Positions 17,626 to 26,991 of a stretch of 64,000 nucleotides of DNA are shown piece by piece (position 1 is the stretch's first letter; each line of letters begins with the position of its first letter). Made by a program: the position numbers and the translations under genes. The notes under the pieces are model-generated. The model was not told the origin of the DNA. It saw only the letters and a program-made list of their open reading frames with translations, and did not search any database. The DNA is taken from positions 1-64,000 of the forward strand of contig NZ_JAIMIB010000013.1 in the NCBI RefSeq assembly GCF_019966515.1, read 5' to 3'. This DNA is from Roseovarius aestuarii (GTDB lineage: Bacteria > Pseudomonadota > Alphaproteobacteria > Rhodobacterales > Rhodobacteraceae).

Positions 17626-19311
17626 TTACTCCGTTTCAGAAAACTCAGGTAATTCGTGTTGCGAAGCGGCAATCAGCGCGCGCGTGTAATCATGCTGGGG
17701 CGCGTCGAAAATCCGGGCGCAGGGGCCGGTTTCCACGACCTCGCCTTTCAGCAGGACAACAACGCGATCGGCGCAATGACGCACGACGCTCATGTTGTGG
17801 GTAATGATCAGGATCGACACGCCTGTGCGCTCCTGAATTTCATTGAGCAGGTTCAGAACCTCGCCCTGAACGGAGACATCAAGCCCGGCGGTAGGCTCGT
17901 CCGCGATGATCAGTTCCGGGTCAAGCGCCAGCGCCCGGGCCACGCCGACGCGCCGCGCCTGCCCGCCCGAAAGCTGATGCGGATAGCGACTGGCGAAACT
18001 CACCGGCAGGCCGACATTTGTCAGGAGCCGGTTGAGCGTCTCCCGGCGATCCAGATCGCGGCGGCCCTGCACAATCAGCGGCTCAAGGATCTGTTCGCCG
18101 ATGGTCACCCGCGGGCTGAGCGAGCCGACCGGGTCCTGAAACATCATCGAGGTGCAGGCGCGCACGGATTTCAATACCTGACTGTTGCCACGATCCACCG
18201 TGCGTCCGGTGACCGTGACCGAGCCGCTGTCAGCACCGACCAGCCCCAGAACCGAGCGTGCTATCGTCGTCTTTCCCGAGCCGCTTTCGCCGACCAGCGC
18301 CAGGGTTTCGCCCTTGCGCACCGACAGGGAAACATCGCGCACCGCGCGGATAAGCTGTGGCCTGCCGCCCAGCCATTTGGGCAGCATGTCGGGCTTGGTG
18401 AAATTGACGCAGAGGTTGGCCACATCCAGCACCGGTGCCTGATCAGCTTTCACCCGGTCCTTTGGGCCCGAAACGATTTTAACCGGTTTCGCCAGATCGT
18501 CGGCCATTGACGGCAGGCGGCGGGTGGGTTGCTCGATCCGCGCCGGGTCGCAGCGCAGCAGCATCCTGGTGTAGTCATGCGCCGGGTTGGCGAAGACCTC
18601 CGGCACCGGGCCAGCCTCGACAATGTCACCGTGGTTCATCACCAGCACGTCGTCACAGAGGCTTGAGACGACGCCAAGGTGATGGGTGACGAAGATCACC
18701 GCGCTTTCGGTCTCGTGCTGCAACCGGCGCAGCAGGTCGAGGATTTCCACCTCAAGCGTGGCATCAAGCGCGGTTGTCGGCTCGTCCGCGATCACCAGAT
18801 CGGGTTCCAGCATCAGGGCCATCGCGATCGAGACCCGCTGACGCTGCCCGCCCGACAGTTCGTAAGGGTACATCTTCATTCGCGCCGCCGGGTCCGGCAG
18901 GCTGACCCAGTCGAGCGCGTCGATACAGCGCGACCATTTCTCCTTCTGGCTCCACGGCTCGCGATAAAGCACATCCATCATCTGCTGACCGATGGGCAGC
19001 GCCGGGGTCAAGGCGCTCATCGGATCCTGAGAGATATAGGAGATCCGCGTGCCGCGTAATCTTCGCAACTGATCGGGGGGAAGCCGCAACAGATCCTGCC
19101 CTTCGAAATACACCGAGCCGCTAGTGATCGTCGCGACATCCGGCAACAGCCGTGTCAGCGCCCAGATCAGCGTCGATTTGCCCGAACCGCTTTCGCCGAC
19201 AATGCCCAGCACGCGGTTGCGTTCCAGCGAAAAACTGGCCCAGTTGACCGCCGGCAGTGACCCGTATCTGACCGCCAGCTCGTGCACTTCCAGAAGGGGT
19301 TCCTCCGCCAT
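17626..19311 (-). CDS. Peptide-type ABC transporter, fused double ATPase
   Basis: A 561-aa protein with two complete nucleotide-binding domains in tandem, a DppD-DppF fusion. Domain 1 has Walker A GESGSGKST (39-47), signature LSGGQRQRVS and Walker B LVIADEPT. Domain 2 starts near residue 290 and has GESGSGKTT, LSGGQARRVG and LIIADEPTAG. It powers uptake through the permeases encoded just upstream; only 3 bases separate its start from the permease stop. The C-terminal extension typical of oligopeptide ATPases is visible after domain 1. Confidence 0.9.
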   Translation of the reverse strand: MAEEPLLEVHELAVRYGSLPAVNWASFSLERNRVLGIVGESGSGKSTLIWALTRLLPDVATITSGSVYFEGQDLLRLPPDQLRRLRGTRISYISQDPMSALTPALPIGQQMMDVLYREPWSQKEKWSRCIDALDWVSLPDPAARMKMYPYELSGGQRQRVSIAMALMLEPDLVIADEPTTALDATLEVEILDLLRRLQHETESAVIFVTHHLGVVSSLCDDVLVMNHGDIVEAGPVPEVFANPAHDYTRMLLRCDPARIEQPTRRLPSMADDLAKPVKIVSGPKDRVKADQAPVLDVANLCVNFTKPDMLPKWLGGRPQLIRAVRDVSLSVRKGETLALVGESGSGKTTIARSVLGLVGADSGSVTVTGRTVDRGNSQVLKSVRACTSMMFQDPVGSLSPRVTIGEQILEPLIVQGRRDLDRRETLNRLLTNVGLPVSFASRYPHQLSGGQARRVGVARALALDPELIIADEPTAGLDVSVQGEVLNLLNEIQERTGVSILIITHNMSVVRHCADRVVVLLKGEVVETGPCARIFDAPQHDYTRALIAASQHELPEFSETE

Positions 19312-19314
19312 GAC

Positions 19315-20193
19315 TCAGACCCCCCGGCGCAATTTGGGGTCGAAGGTGTCGCGCAGCGCCTCGCCCAGAAAGGTGAACCCCAGCGTGGCGGTAATCAACG
19401 GCACGGATCCCGCGATCACCAGCCAATAGGTCTGGCGAATGAACTTGTAGCCGTCATCAAGGATCAGCCCCCAGCTTGATTGCGGCGGCTTGACGCCCAC
19501 ACCGAGAAAGCTCAGCCCCGCCTCTGCGGCGATGAAAACAGGGATGTCCATCGAGGCCAGGATCAGGATCGGGCCGATGATATTGGGCAGGATGTGGCGC
19601 GCCAGAATGCGTGCGCGGCTCATGCCCATCGCCATCAATGCCTCGACATAATCCGCTTTTGACGCCGCGATAACCGAGGTGCGCACGATCCGGCCATAAT
19701 AAGGCACCGAAGTGACCACCAGAATGCCGATGACGGTATTCAACCCCGCGCCAAAGATCGGGCCAACCGCCAGGGCAAGGATGATCACCGGATAGGCACG
19801 CACCGTGTCGAAAGCCAGAACAATGGGATTATCCAGCCATTTCGGACCGAACCCGGCAATCATGCCCAGAATGACGCCAAACCCTACCGCCAGCGCGGTC
19901 GAGATCAGCGCCACGCTTAGTGCAATCTGGCCGCCGTAGAGCGCGCGCGACAGCACGTCGCGGCCCAGCTGATCGGTGCCCAACCAATGTTCCCAAGAGG
20001 GCGCCTGCAGCTTGGATGGCACGTCTATGGCCGCCGGATCATAGGGGGACAGGACACCGGCGAATACGGCCGAGAGTACCAGTAGCGTGACAAGCACCAC
20101 GCCAATCGCGCCCATTGGATCGGACATCAGGCGCAGAAACCCGTCCAGAAACGCGCCGCGCTCGGCGGGAGGGTTGGTCTCGGTGACACTCAT
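19315..20193 (-). CDS. ABC transporter permease, DppC type
   Basis: A 292-aa inner-membrane permease with about six hydrophobic segments. The coupling (EAA) loop is MAMGMSRARILARHILPNIIGPI. The N-terminal motif LSPYDPAAIDVPSKLQAPSWEHWLGTDQLGRDVLSR is diagnostic of the second permease of peptide/nickel transporters. Its start overlaps the stop of the DppB-like gene by four bases (20190-20193). Confidence 0.9.
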   Translation of the reverse strand: MSVTETNPPAERGAFLDGFLRLMSDPMGAIGVVLVTLLVLSAVFAGVLSPYDPAAIDVPSKLQAPSWEHWLGTDQLGRDVLSRALYGGQIALSVALISTALAVGFGVILGMIAGFGPKWLDNPIVLAFDTVRAYPVIILALAVGPIFGAGLNTVIGILVVTSVPYYGRIVRTSVIAASKADYVEALMAMGMSRARILARHILPNIIGPILILASMDIPVFIAAEAGLSFLGVGVKPPQSSWGLILDDGYKFIRQTYWLVIAGSVPLITATLGFTFLGEALRDTFDPKLRRGV

Positions 20194-21137
20194 TCGCCCG
20201 ACTCCATGAACCGCGGGTCGATGAGGGCATTGAGGATATCTGAAATCGTGGTCGCCACGATCAGGACGCCCGACGCCGCCAGCACCGCCCCCAGAGAAAC
20301 CGGGTAGTTGCGCAACAGCACCGCCTCGTACATCAGCTTGCCGATGCCGGGGCGCGCAAAGACGATCTCGACAAACACCGCGCTGCCCATCATCACGCCG
20401 ACACCGATGCCAATGACGGTGATCGTGGGAGCGACGGCGATGCGCAGGGCGTAGCGGTAGATGATGCGGCGTTCCGGCAGACCGAAGGCGCGAGCGTTGC
20501 GGACGTAATTGGCCGACAGCACCTCGATCATCGAGGCACGCACCAACCGCGCGATATAGCCGACCCAGCCGATGCCCACGGCGATGGCTGGCAGGATGAG
20601 GTGGTGCAGGAGGCTCAGCAGTCCTTCATCCTCGCCCGCGCCGATGGCTGGTACCCAGCCCAGCCCGGCAGCAAAGATCAGCATGCCGAAGATGGCGATG
20701 ATCACGGCGGGCACTGCGATCACGCTGACCGACAAGAGCCCGATAGCGCGATCAAAGAGGCTGTTACGGCGCACCGCGGCAATGCTGCCCAGCGGAATAC
20801 CGATCAGCGCCGCCACCAGCACCGAGGCACCGAGTAGCTCCAGCGTGCGCGGCAGATGAATTTTGAGCGTGTTCAGAACCGGCTGTTTGCTCTTCAGATC
20901 GGTGCCCAGGTCTCCTTGCAGCACGCTGATCAGGTAGTTGAAGACCTGAACCGGCATCGGCTGATCCAGCCCCAGCTTCTCGGTGATCGCGGCCTTTAGC
21001 GCAGGTGTGGCGCGGGGCCCCAGCATGGCGCTGGCCGGATCGCCCGGTGCAGCCTGGATCAGCATATAAAGGCTCGAAATCGCCAGTATCAGGACCAGGA
21101 TGCCAAGACCGATGCGCTTCAATGAGTAGACAAGCAT
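20190..21137 (-). CDS. ABC transporter permease, DppB type
   Basis: A 315-aa inner-membrane permease starting MLVYSLKRIGLGILVL, with the family GDPASAMLG segment after the first helix and an EAA loop (RNARAFGLPERRIIYRYALRIAVAP). It pairs with the DppC-like permease. It lies 86 bases downstream of the binding-protein gene, a common gap where the abundant binding protein is expressed more highly than the membrane parts. Confidence 0.9.
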   Translation of the reverse strand: MLVYSLKRIGLGILVLILAISSLYMLIQAAPGDPASAMLGPRATPALKAAITEKLGLDQPMPVQVFNYLISVLQGDLGTDLKSKQPVLNTLKIHLPRTLELLGASVLVAALIGIPLGSIAAVRRNSLFDRAIGLLSVSVIAVPAVIIAIFGMLIFAAGLGWVPAIGAGEDEGLLSLLHHLILPAIAVGIGWVGYIARLVRASMIEVLSANYVRNARAFGLPERRIIYRYALRIAVAPTITVIGIGVGVMMGSAVFVEIVFARPGIGKLMYEAVLLRNYPVSLGAVLAASGVLIVATTISDILNALIDPRFMESGE

Positions 21138-21223
21138 CTAAAGAGCTTTCGCGGGGGTGAAGGGGGATCAGGATGACCGGGCGCAGGGGGAGATTGCGCC
21201 GCGCCCGGTCAAGGGTTTCGCGG

Positions 21224-22774
21224 TTACTTCACCTTGCGAAACGCGTGGAATACCGGACGGCCATCGGGCAGGATACCGGGCTCAAGCGTATCGCGATGCA
21301 GGATCACCGTCGGCTCCTGCGAGACAAAGACAAAGCTGCCGCTATCCTCGAGCATGGCCTGCATCTTCTTGTAGATCTCACCGCGCGCCGTATCATCGAC
21401 GGTGATCCGGGCCTCGTGCAGCAGCGCCACATAATCGTCGCTGGCATAGCCTTCCCAGTTCCAGTATCCGATCTGGTCTTCGACGAAATACTGCATCGTA
21501 TAGTAGCCGTCGGGATTGCCGGTCCAGGCTTTCAGGTGCAGCTGAAGATCGGCGGCGCGGATTTCATCGAGGCTCCAGAACGTCCCTTCATCCTGACCAT
21601 TGAGTTCCAGCGTGATGCCGGCCTCGGCCAGGTTGGCCTGCATGATCTGGGCGGCGGTGTCGCGCTCGGTATTGTTGACATAGTCAAGCCGCACGGTCAG
21701 CCCTTCGGCACCGGCCTCCGCCAGCAGGTCACGCGCCTTGTCGAGATCGCGCGTCAGCGCCTCGCCATCGCGATGGCCGACCAGACCTTCGGCCACAAAG
21801 CCCGTCGCCTGTTTGCCGTAGCCGCTGGTTGTGGCCTGAATGACAGTGGGGATATCCAGCGCCAGCTGGATCGCCCTGCGTACCTTGATGTCAGACAGTT
21901 TTTCGTTTGTCTGGCTGATCCCCAGAAAGAGCGGATCAATGGTCTGCGCCAGCTTGACCACGGCACCCTCGGGTGGGTTTGCCACCAGCGTATCGTAGTT
22001 CCCGGCGGAGGAGCGGGTATAGTCGATCTCACCTGCGGCAAAGGCCAGTTCCGCCGCGTTCTCGTCGCCAATCGGCAACAGCACGATCTGGTCGAAATCC
22101 ACCGGCTCGCCAGTCCAGTCGGGGTTCAGCTCGAGCACCAGCTTGTTGCCCGGCTCGAATGTGCCCAACTTGTATGGCCCCGTGGTGGCAACCGGTGTGG
22201 CTTCGAAATAACCACCGGCTTCCTCGGCCGCTTTCTTCGAGATGATCGCGCCACTGGTATAGACGAGAGTGGACGTCCAGAAAGTCGTCGACGGCTCGCT
22301 GAGATGGATGATGCCGGTATAGGTTCCGGTCACTTCGACATCTTCCAGCAGCTCGAATTCGGTCACAACACCCGATTCCAGATCGGGATCCAGGTGCCGC
22401 TCCAGCGAAAACTCCACATCCTCGGCGGTCAGTTCGCCATAGCCACCGGTCCACATGATCCCGGGCTTCAGCTCGAATTTGATATGCTGTGGGTCGCTCA
22501 GGTCAACCGATTTCGCCGCGTCGAGTTCGATTGTCCATTCGTCACCGGGCGCATATTTGGCAAGGCGTGGATAAAGATTGTCGATCAGGAACTGATCAAC
22601 GGTCGATCCCCAATAGGCCGGATCAAGATACCCCGGGTCGGATGGCACCGCGATGCGCAGTGTTTCGGCGGACGCCCCCACAAGACCCGTCGCCCAGACA
22701 CAGCTTGCGACAGCGACCGTCCGCGCCGCCCGCTGGTATGATTTGGATAACTTACCAATCTTCGAATGGAACAT
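21224..22774 (-). CDS. ABC transporter periplasmic binding protein, SBP_bac_5 family
   Basis: A 516-aa extracytoplasmic solute receptor. From ATG 22774 (GGGAG 6 bases upstream) it has a long basic N-region and a signal peptide ending GASA, cleaved before ETLRIAVPSDP. The family stretch YLDPAYWGSTVDQFLIDNLYPRLAKYAPG follows. It is the first gene of the operon with permeases, ATPase and two amidases, and is divergent from the XRE-type regulator at 22911. The ligand is not predictable; peptides, amides and opine-like compounds are candidates given the linked amidases. Confidence 0.88.
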   Translation of the reverse strand: MFHSKIGKLSKSYQRAARTVAVASCVWATGLVGASAETLRIAVPSDPGYLDPAYWGSTVDQFLIDNLYPRLAKYAPGDEWTIELDAAKSVDLSDPQHIKFELKPGIMWTGGYGELTAEDVEFSLERHLDPDLESGVVTEFELLEDVEVTGTYTGIIHLSEPSTTFWTSTLVYTSGAIISKKAAEEAGGYFEATPVATTGPYKLGTFEPGNKLVLELNPDWTGEPVDFDQIVLLPIGDENAAELAFAAGEIDYTRSSAGNYDTLVANPPEGAVVKLAQTIDPLFLGISQTNEKLSDIKVRRAIQLALDIPTVIQATTSGYGKQATGFVAEGLVGHRDGEALTRDLDKARDLLAEAGAEGLTVRLDYVNNTERDTAAQIMQANLAEAGITLELNGQDEGTFWSLDEIRAADLQLHLKAWTGNPDGYYTMQYFVEDQIGYWNWEGYASDDYVALLHEARITVDDTARGEIYKKMQAMLEDSGSFVFVSQEPTVILHRDTLEPGILPDGRPVFHAFRKVK

Positions 22775-22910
22775 GATTTTCTCCCGGCTGAATGGTTTTC
22801 GATTTTGATTACCGGGAACGCTAGGGGGTCGCGCCGCAATTGAACATTGAAAACACGCCTCAGAAATTGCGCTTGTTGACTGCAATTAGCATAAAGTGGC
22901 ATAAAAAACC

Positions 22911-23729
22911 ATGTCATCGGAGCATATCCACGAAAACCTGCGCCTATTGTGCAGCTATGGGAAATCCACGTCAGACATCTGTCGGCGGGCCGGTTTCAAT
23001 CGCCAGCAGTTCAATAAATACCTCAATGGCCACGCGCAACCATCGCTGGCGACATTGCGCAAAATCTGCGACTTCTTCGGCGTCGACGATCATGAAATCC
23101 TGCTACCACATGACGCGTTCAAGGCCATCGTCCGGCTGCGCCCGCCGAAGCTGGGCGTAAAACGGACCCATTACGAGGCGGTGCTTGCCAACCTCACCCA
23201 GAGCTCTGAGACCAACCATGAACTGATGGAGCGGCACGCCGGATATTACCACGCCTATTTCGCGCCCGAACCGGCGCGGAACATTCTGCTGCGCACCCTC
23301 GTGCATCTTTATCGTGAAAACGATGCCTGGCTGACCAAAACCATTGACCGAAAACTGGACGAGGCGTTCTTTGTGCCCTCTCGCGTCAAGTATCTCGGCG
23401 TTGCAATGGAAGCGTTTCAGCGCATCACCATCTTTGAACGCGAGGTTGGCAGCGGGCGCAGCATCTGGGCGATGATGCTGTATTGTTCGGAACAGGAGAC
23501 ACCCAATTACCTTTCAGGTTTGTGCATGTGCGTGGAAACCGAAGCCCGCCACGATATCAGTTGCATTCGAGGTGTCTGGCAGTATCTGGGAAAGAAACCC
23601 GATCTGCGGCGGGCGCTGAAAACCTGCGGGATCGTGGATCAAAGCGTTGAGACGGTCCCCGACATCATCCTTGAAGGTACGGACAATTCCCGACGGGAAG
23701 GCGAGTTGATCCTGTTTCCGCGGATTTGA
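22911..23729 (+). CDS. XRE-type transcriptional regulator
   Basis: A 272-aa protein with an N-terminal helix-turn-helix (about 8-62): TSDICRRAGFNRQQFNKYL then PSLATLRKICDFFGVDDHEIL, typical of the Cro/CI class. The remaining 200 residues form an uncharacterised domain that may sense a ligand. It is divergent from the binding-protein gene across a 136-base gap, so it is the obvious candidate regulator of the transporter-amidase operon. The Shine-Dalgarno is weak. Confidence 0.75.
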   Translation: MSSEHIHENLRLLCSYGKSTSDICRRAGFNRQQFNKYLNGHAQPSLATLRKICDFFGVDDHEILLPHDAFKAIVRLRPPKLGVKRTHYEAVLANLTQSSETNHELMERHAGYYHAYFAPEPARNILLRTLVHLYRENDAWLTKTIDRKLDEAFFVPSRVKYLGVAMEAFQRITIFEREVGSGRSIWAMMLYCSEQETPNYLSGLCMCVETEARHDISCIRGVWQYLGKKPDLRRALKTCGIVDQSVETVPDIILEGTDNSRREGELILFPRI

Positions 23730-23759
23730 AGAAACCCCGAAACGGCGCGATGACCGGCC

Positions 23760-24344
23760 TTAGCCTGCGTCGGTCTTGCCGCGCCGGTCGAGCCTAAGGG
23801 CGGCGTAGAGGACATGGGTGCGCCAGCGGCCGTTGATCTGAAGATAGCTCTGGGCCACGCCCTCGTACTTGAAACCGCATTTTTCCAAAAGCGCGCGCGA
23901 GGCCTTGTTTTCGGGCAAGCAGGCCGCTTCGACCCGGCTTAGATCAAGCCGTTCATAGGCGTAATGCACGACGCTCCGGATTGCTTCCTGCATATAGCCC
24001 TGCCTTGCATAGGCTTCGCCCACCCAATAACCCAGCGTACCCGCCTGCGACGGGCCGCGCCGGATATTGTCGAGGGTGATCGCCCCCAGCAGGTTCTGAT
24101 CGCTGCGCCGTACAAGAAACAGCGGCACCGCCGAGCCGTTGCCGATGGAGCGTTGCGCCCAGTAAACCCGGTTGGTGAACCCCTTGCGCGACAGGTGATC
24201 GCTGGCCCAGACCGGCTCCCACGGGGTGAGGAAGGTGGAGGATTGTTCGCGTAGAGTGCTCCACGCCCGGAAGTCGCTCAGGATCGGTTGGCGCAATGTC
24301 ATGCGTTCGGTTTCGATCTTGAGCTTCCGGCGGGGCATGAACAT
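23760..24344 (-). CDS. GNAT acetyltransferase, RimJ-like
   Basis: A 194-aa N-acetyltransferase. Landmarks are LKIETERMTLRQP at the N-terminus, LGYWVGEAYARQGYMQEAI (the acetyl-CoA-binding strand-loop-helix) and LPENKASRALLEKCGFKYEG near the end, all typical of RimJ/RimL-type enzymes that acetylate protein N-termini. Its start codon shares one base with the stop of the upstream peptidase (TGATG), so it is translationally coupled. The true acceptor is not known. Confidence 0.85.
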   Translation of the reverse strand: MFMPRRKLKIETERMTLRQPILSDFRAWSTLREQSSTFLTPWEPVWASDHLSRKGFTNRVYWAQRSIGNGSAVPLFLVRRSDQNLLGAITLDNIRRGPSQAGTLGYWVGEAYARQGYMQEAIRSVVHYAYERLDLSRVEAACLPENKASRALLEKCGFKYEGVAQSYLQINGRWRTHVLYAALRLDRRGKTDAG

Positions 24345-25606
24345 CAGGCAGCGCGCCTTTCCTGCAATGCCTCCAGTGTCGGCGCGGCCTCAACCGGACC
24401 ATAGAGCGCCATCGCCGCCGGGGCCTTGCTGGCAAGCTGTTCCGCCAGTGTCCGGACATCCGCAAGCGTCACCGCGTCGATATTGGCCACGACCTCATCC
24501 AGACCGGGCACCCTGCCCCAGATCTGCAGCATCCGCGACAACCGTTCCGCCCGGTTCGAGGGGCTTTCCAGCCCCATCAGCAGCCCCGCCTTCATCTGGG
24601 CGCGGGCGCGTTCAACCTCAACCGCGCTCAGATCTCCGGCAGCGCGCTTCATCTCGTCCACGGTGATATGCGCCAGATCGGTCATCTGTTCAGCAGACGT
24701 GCCCGCATAAATCGTGGTCATCCCAGTATCGGCATAGGCCCCCGCCTGGGCGTAGATCGTATAGCAGAGCCCGCGTTTCTCGCGCACTTCCTGAAACAGG
24801 CGCGACGACATGGAGCCGCCAAGCGCGCTGGCATAGATCTGCGCCGTATAGATTGCCGGGTCGCAATAATTAGGGCTTTCAAAGGCCAGGGCGAAATGCG
24901 CCTGTTCCAGCTGTTTCACATGGCGGCTTTCGCCACCCGAAAACCGTGCCTCGGCCGCCTGGATCGTGGGCGTCGCGGCCATGTCGCCGAAAAGCGCCTC
25001 GGCGGCCTTGACCAGTGTCGCGTGATCCACCGCCCCGGCTGCCGACAGAATCATCTGACCGGGTCGGTAATACTGCCCGACAAAGCCCTCCAGATCGGCG
25101 CGCGAGAACGCCCTCACCCGTTCCTCGGGGCCCAGAATGGTGCGGCCCAGCGGGTGATCTGGGTAGGCTTTCTCCTGCAGCCAGTCGAAAATGATATCGT
25201 CGGGCGTATCGAGCGCCTGGCCGATCTCCTGCAGGATCACGCCGCGTTCGATCTCGATCTCGTTTGCATCAAAGACCGGGTTGCGCAGGATATCCGCAAT
25301 CACATCGAGCGCCAGCGGCACATCGTTCTGCAACACGCGGGCGTAATAGGCGGTTACCTCGCGACTTGTATAAGCGTTGATGTAACCGCCAACATCCTCG
25401 ATCTCTTCGGCAATCTGCAACGCGCTGCGCCGCTTGGTCCCCTTGAAGGCCATGTGCTCCAGAAAATGCGCGATGCCGTTCTGGGCCACCTCTTCGTGGC
25501 GCGCGCCGGCCAGCACCCAGATGCCGATCGAGGCTGATTGCAGCCCGGGCATATGTTCGGTGACGATGCGAAACCCGTTTGAAAGTGTCGTAAGGTTGAC
25601 GGTCAA
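24344..25606 (-). CDS. M16 family zinc peptidase
   Basis: A 420-aa processing-peptidase-like protein. The inverted zinc motif HFLEH has His47, Glu50 and His51, followed by the downstream glutamate region IEIERGVILQEI. Length and sequence match the single-chain M16B peptidases of alphaproteobacteria, relatives of the mitochondrial processing peptidase beta subunit. The start is TTG 25606, overlapping the thrC stop (TTGA). It sits in a run of overlapping genes from SURF1 to the GNAT. Confidence 0.9.
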   Translation of the reverse strand: MTVNLTTLSNGFRIVTEHMPGLQSASIGIWVLAGARHEEVAQNGIAHFLEHMAFKGTKRRSALQIAEEIEDVGGYINAYTSREVTAYYARVLQNDVPLALDVIADILRNPVFDANEIEIERGVILQEIGQALDTPDDIIFDWLQEKAYPDHPLGRTILGPEERVRAFSRADLEGFVGQYYRPGQMILSAAGAVDHATLVKAAEALFGDMAATPTIQAAEARFSGGESRHVKQLEQAHFALAFESPNYCDPAIYTAQIYASALGGSMSSRLFQEVREKRGLCYTIYAQAGAYADTGMTTIYAGTSAEQMTDLAHITVDEMKRAAGDLSAVEVERARAQMKAGLLMGLESPSNRAERLSRMLQIWGRVPGLDEVVANIDAVTLADVRTLAEQLASKAPAAMALYGPVEAAPTLEALQERRAA

Positions 25607-26991
25607 TTCCCGGTCCGTTCCCTGATAAGTGTCTCAATGGCCCCCAAATCATTCGCAACCCGGGTAATCCGTTCCTCTCGCTCATACAGGTCCGACATGG
25701 CAGGCGGCAAGGGGGGATGGAGGCCGCTGGCCGTTTCCACTGCGTCAGGGAACTTGGCCGGATGCGCCGTGGCAAGCGTGATCATCGGCGTGGCCGCATC
25801 GCGCTGCTCTTCCGCCACCTTGACGCCAACGGCGCCGTGGGGGCACAGCAACTCTCCGGTGCGCGTATAGGCGTCGCGGATCGTGGCACGGGTTTCATCC
25901 TCGTCGCACCGCCCGCTGTCATAGTTTTCGCGCAGCGCCTGCAACGCGCCTTGCGAAACATTGAAGGCCCCTGCCCCAAGCTCCTCCATCAACTGGCTGA
26001 CGGCGGCCCCGTCGCGGTCGTAAGCCTCGAAAAGCGCGCGTTCGAAATTGGAACTCACCTGAATGTCCATCGACGGGCTGATCGAGGGGATCACGCCATC
26101 GGGTTTATACTCCGATGTGCTGAGGCAGCGATGCAGGATGTCGTTCTGGTTCGTGGCCACCACCAGCCGATCGATGGGCAGGCCCATACGTTTGGCGATG
26201 TAGCCCGCGAAGATATCGCCGAAATTGCCGGTGGGCACGGTGAAGCTGACCTTGCGATGCGGCGCACCCAGACTGACCGCGGAGGTGAAGTAATAGACCA
26301 CCTGCGCCAGCACCCGCGCCCAGTTGATCGAGTTGACGCCGGCAAGCCCGACGGCATCGCGAAACTCGAAATCGTTGAACATGTCTTTGACTCGCGCCTG
26401 GCAGTCGTCAAAATGCCCGTCAAGCGCGATGGCGTGTACATTGTCTTCCGACGGTGTCGACATCTGGCGGCGCTGGACCTCGCTGACGCGACCATGCGGA
26501 TAGAGGATGAACACGTCCACGGCTTCAAGCCCGCGAAACGCCTCGATCGCCGCGCTACCGGTATCGCCGCTGGTGGCGCCCACGATGCAGACACGTTTGC
26601 CCGAGCGTTTCAGCGACGCCTCGAAAAGCTGACCGATGAGCTGCATCGCGAAGTCTTTGAACGCCAGCGTTGGGCCGTGAAACAGCTCCAGCAGGAAATG
26701 ACCGCTATCGAGCTGCTTGAGCGGCGCGCGGGCGGCGTGACCGAAACCGGCGTAGGCCCGCGCGATGATGGCGCGGAATTCGTCTTCGGTGAACGTGTCA
26801 CCGACATAGGGCTGCATGATCCGATAGGCCGCTTCCTCGTAGGAAACGCCAACCAGTGCCGCGATATCTGCCCGGCTCATCTGGGGAATGATCTCGGGCA
26901 GGTAAAGCCCGCCATCGCGCGCCAGCCCGGTCAGCATCGCCTCTTCGAAACTGAGGATCGGGGCCTGCCCCCGTGTCGAGATATATCTCAC
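25603..26991 (-). CDS. thrC: Threonine synthase
   Basis: A 462-aa PLP enzyme converting O-phosphohomoserine to threonine. It has the N-terminal MRYISTRG block, PLP lysine in LAFKDFAMQL, and GATSGDTGSAAIEAF for phosphate binding. The length fits the fungal/proteobacterial long form. The start is GTG, overlapping the SURF1 stop (GTGA). It lies between oxidase assembly and peptidase genes, with no functional link that I can see beyond conserved order. Confidence 0.93.
   Translation of the reverse strand: MRYISTRGQAPILSFEEAMLTGLARDGGLYLPEIIPQMSRADIAALVGVSYEEAAYRIMQPYVGDTFTEDEFRAIIARAYAGFGHAARAPLKQLDSGHFLLELFHGPTLAFKDFAMQLIGQLFEASLKRSGKRVCIVGATSGDTGSAAIEAFRGLEAVDVFILYPHGRVSEVQRRQMSTPSEDNVHAIALDGHFDDCQARVKDMFNDFEFRDAVGLAGVNSINWARVLAQVVYYFTSAVSLGAPHRKVSFTVPTGNFGDIFAGYIAKRMGLPIDRLVVATNQNDILHRCLSTSEYKPDGVIPSISPSMDIQVSSNFERALFEAYDRDGAAVSQLMEELGAGAFNVSQGALQALRENYDSGRCDEDETRATIRDAYTRTGELLCPHGAVGVKVAEEQRDAATPMITLATAHPAKFPDAVETASGLHPPLPPAMSDLYEREERITRVANDLGAIETLIRERTGN

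Noticed and set aside
17626..19311. Frameshift fusion of two ATPase genes
   Set aside because: Both nucleotide-binding domains are complete and in one continuous frame with a normal linker, as in many natural DppD-DppF fusions.
21173..22741. 522-codon plus-strand frame opposite the binding-protein gene
   Set aside because: It is fully antisense to a clear SBP_bac_5 protein; the translated text has no family features.
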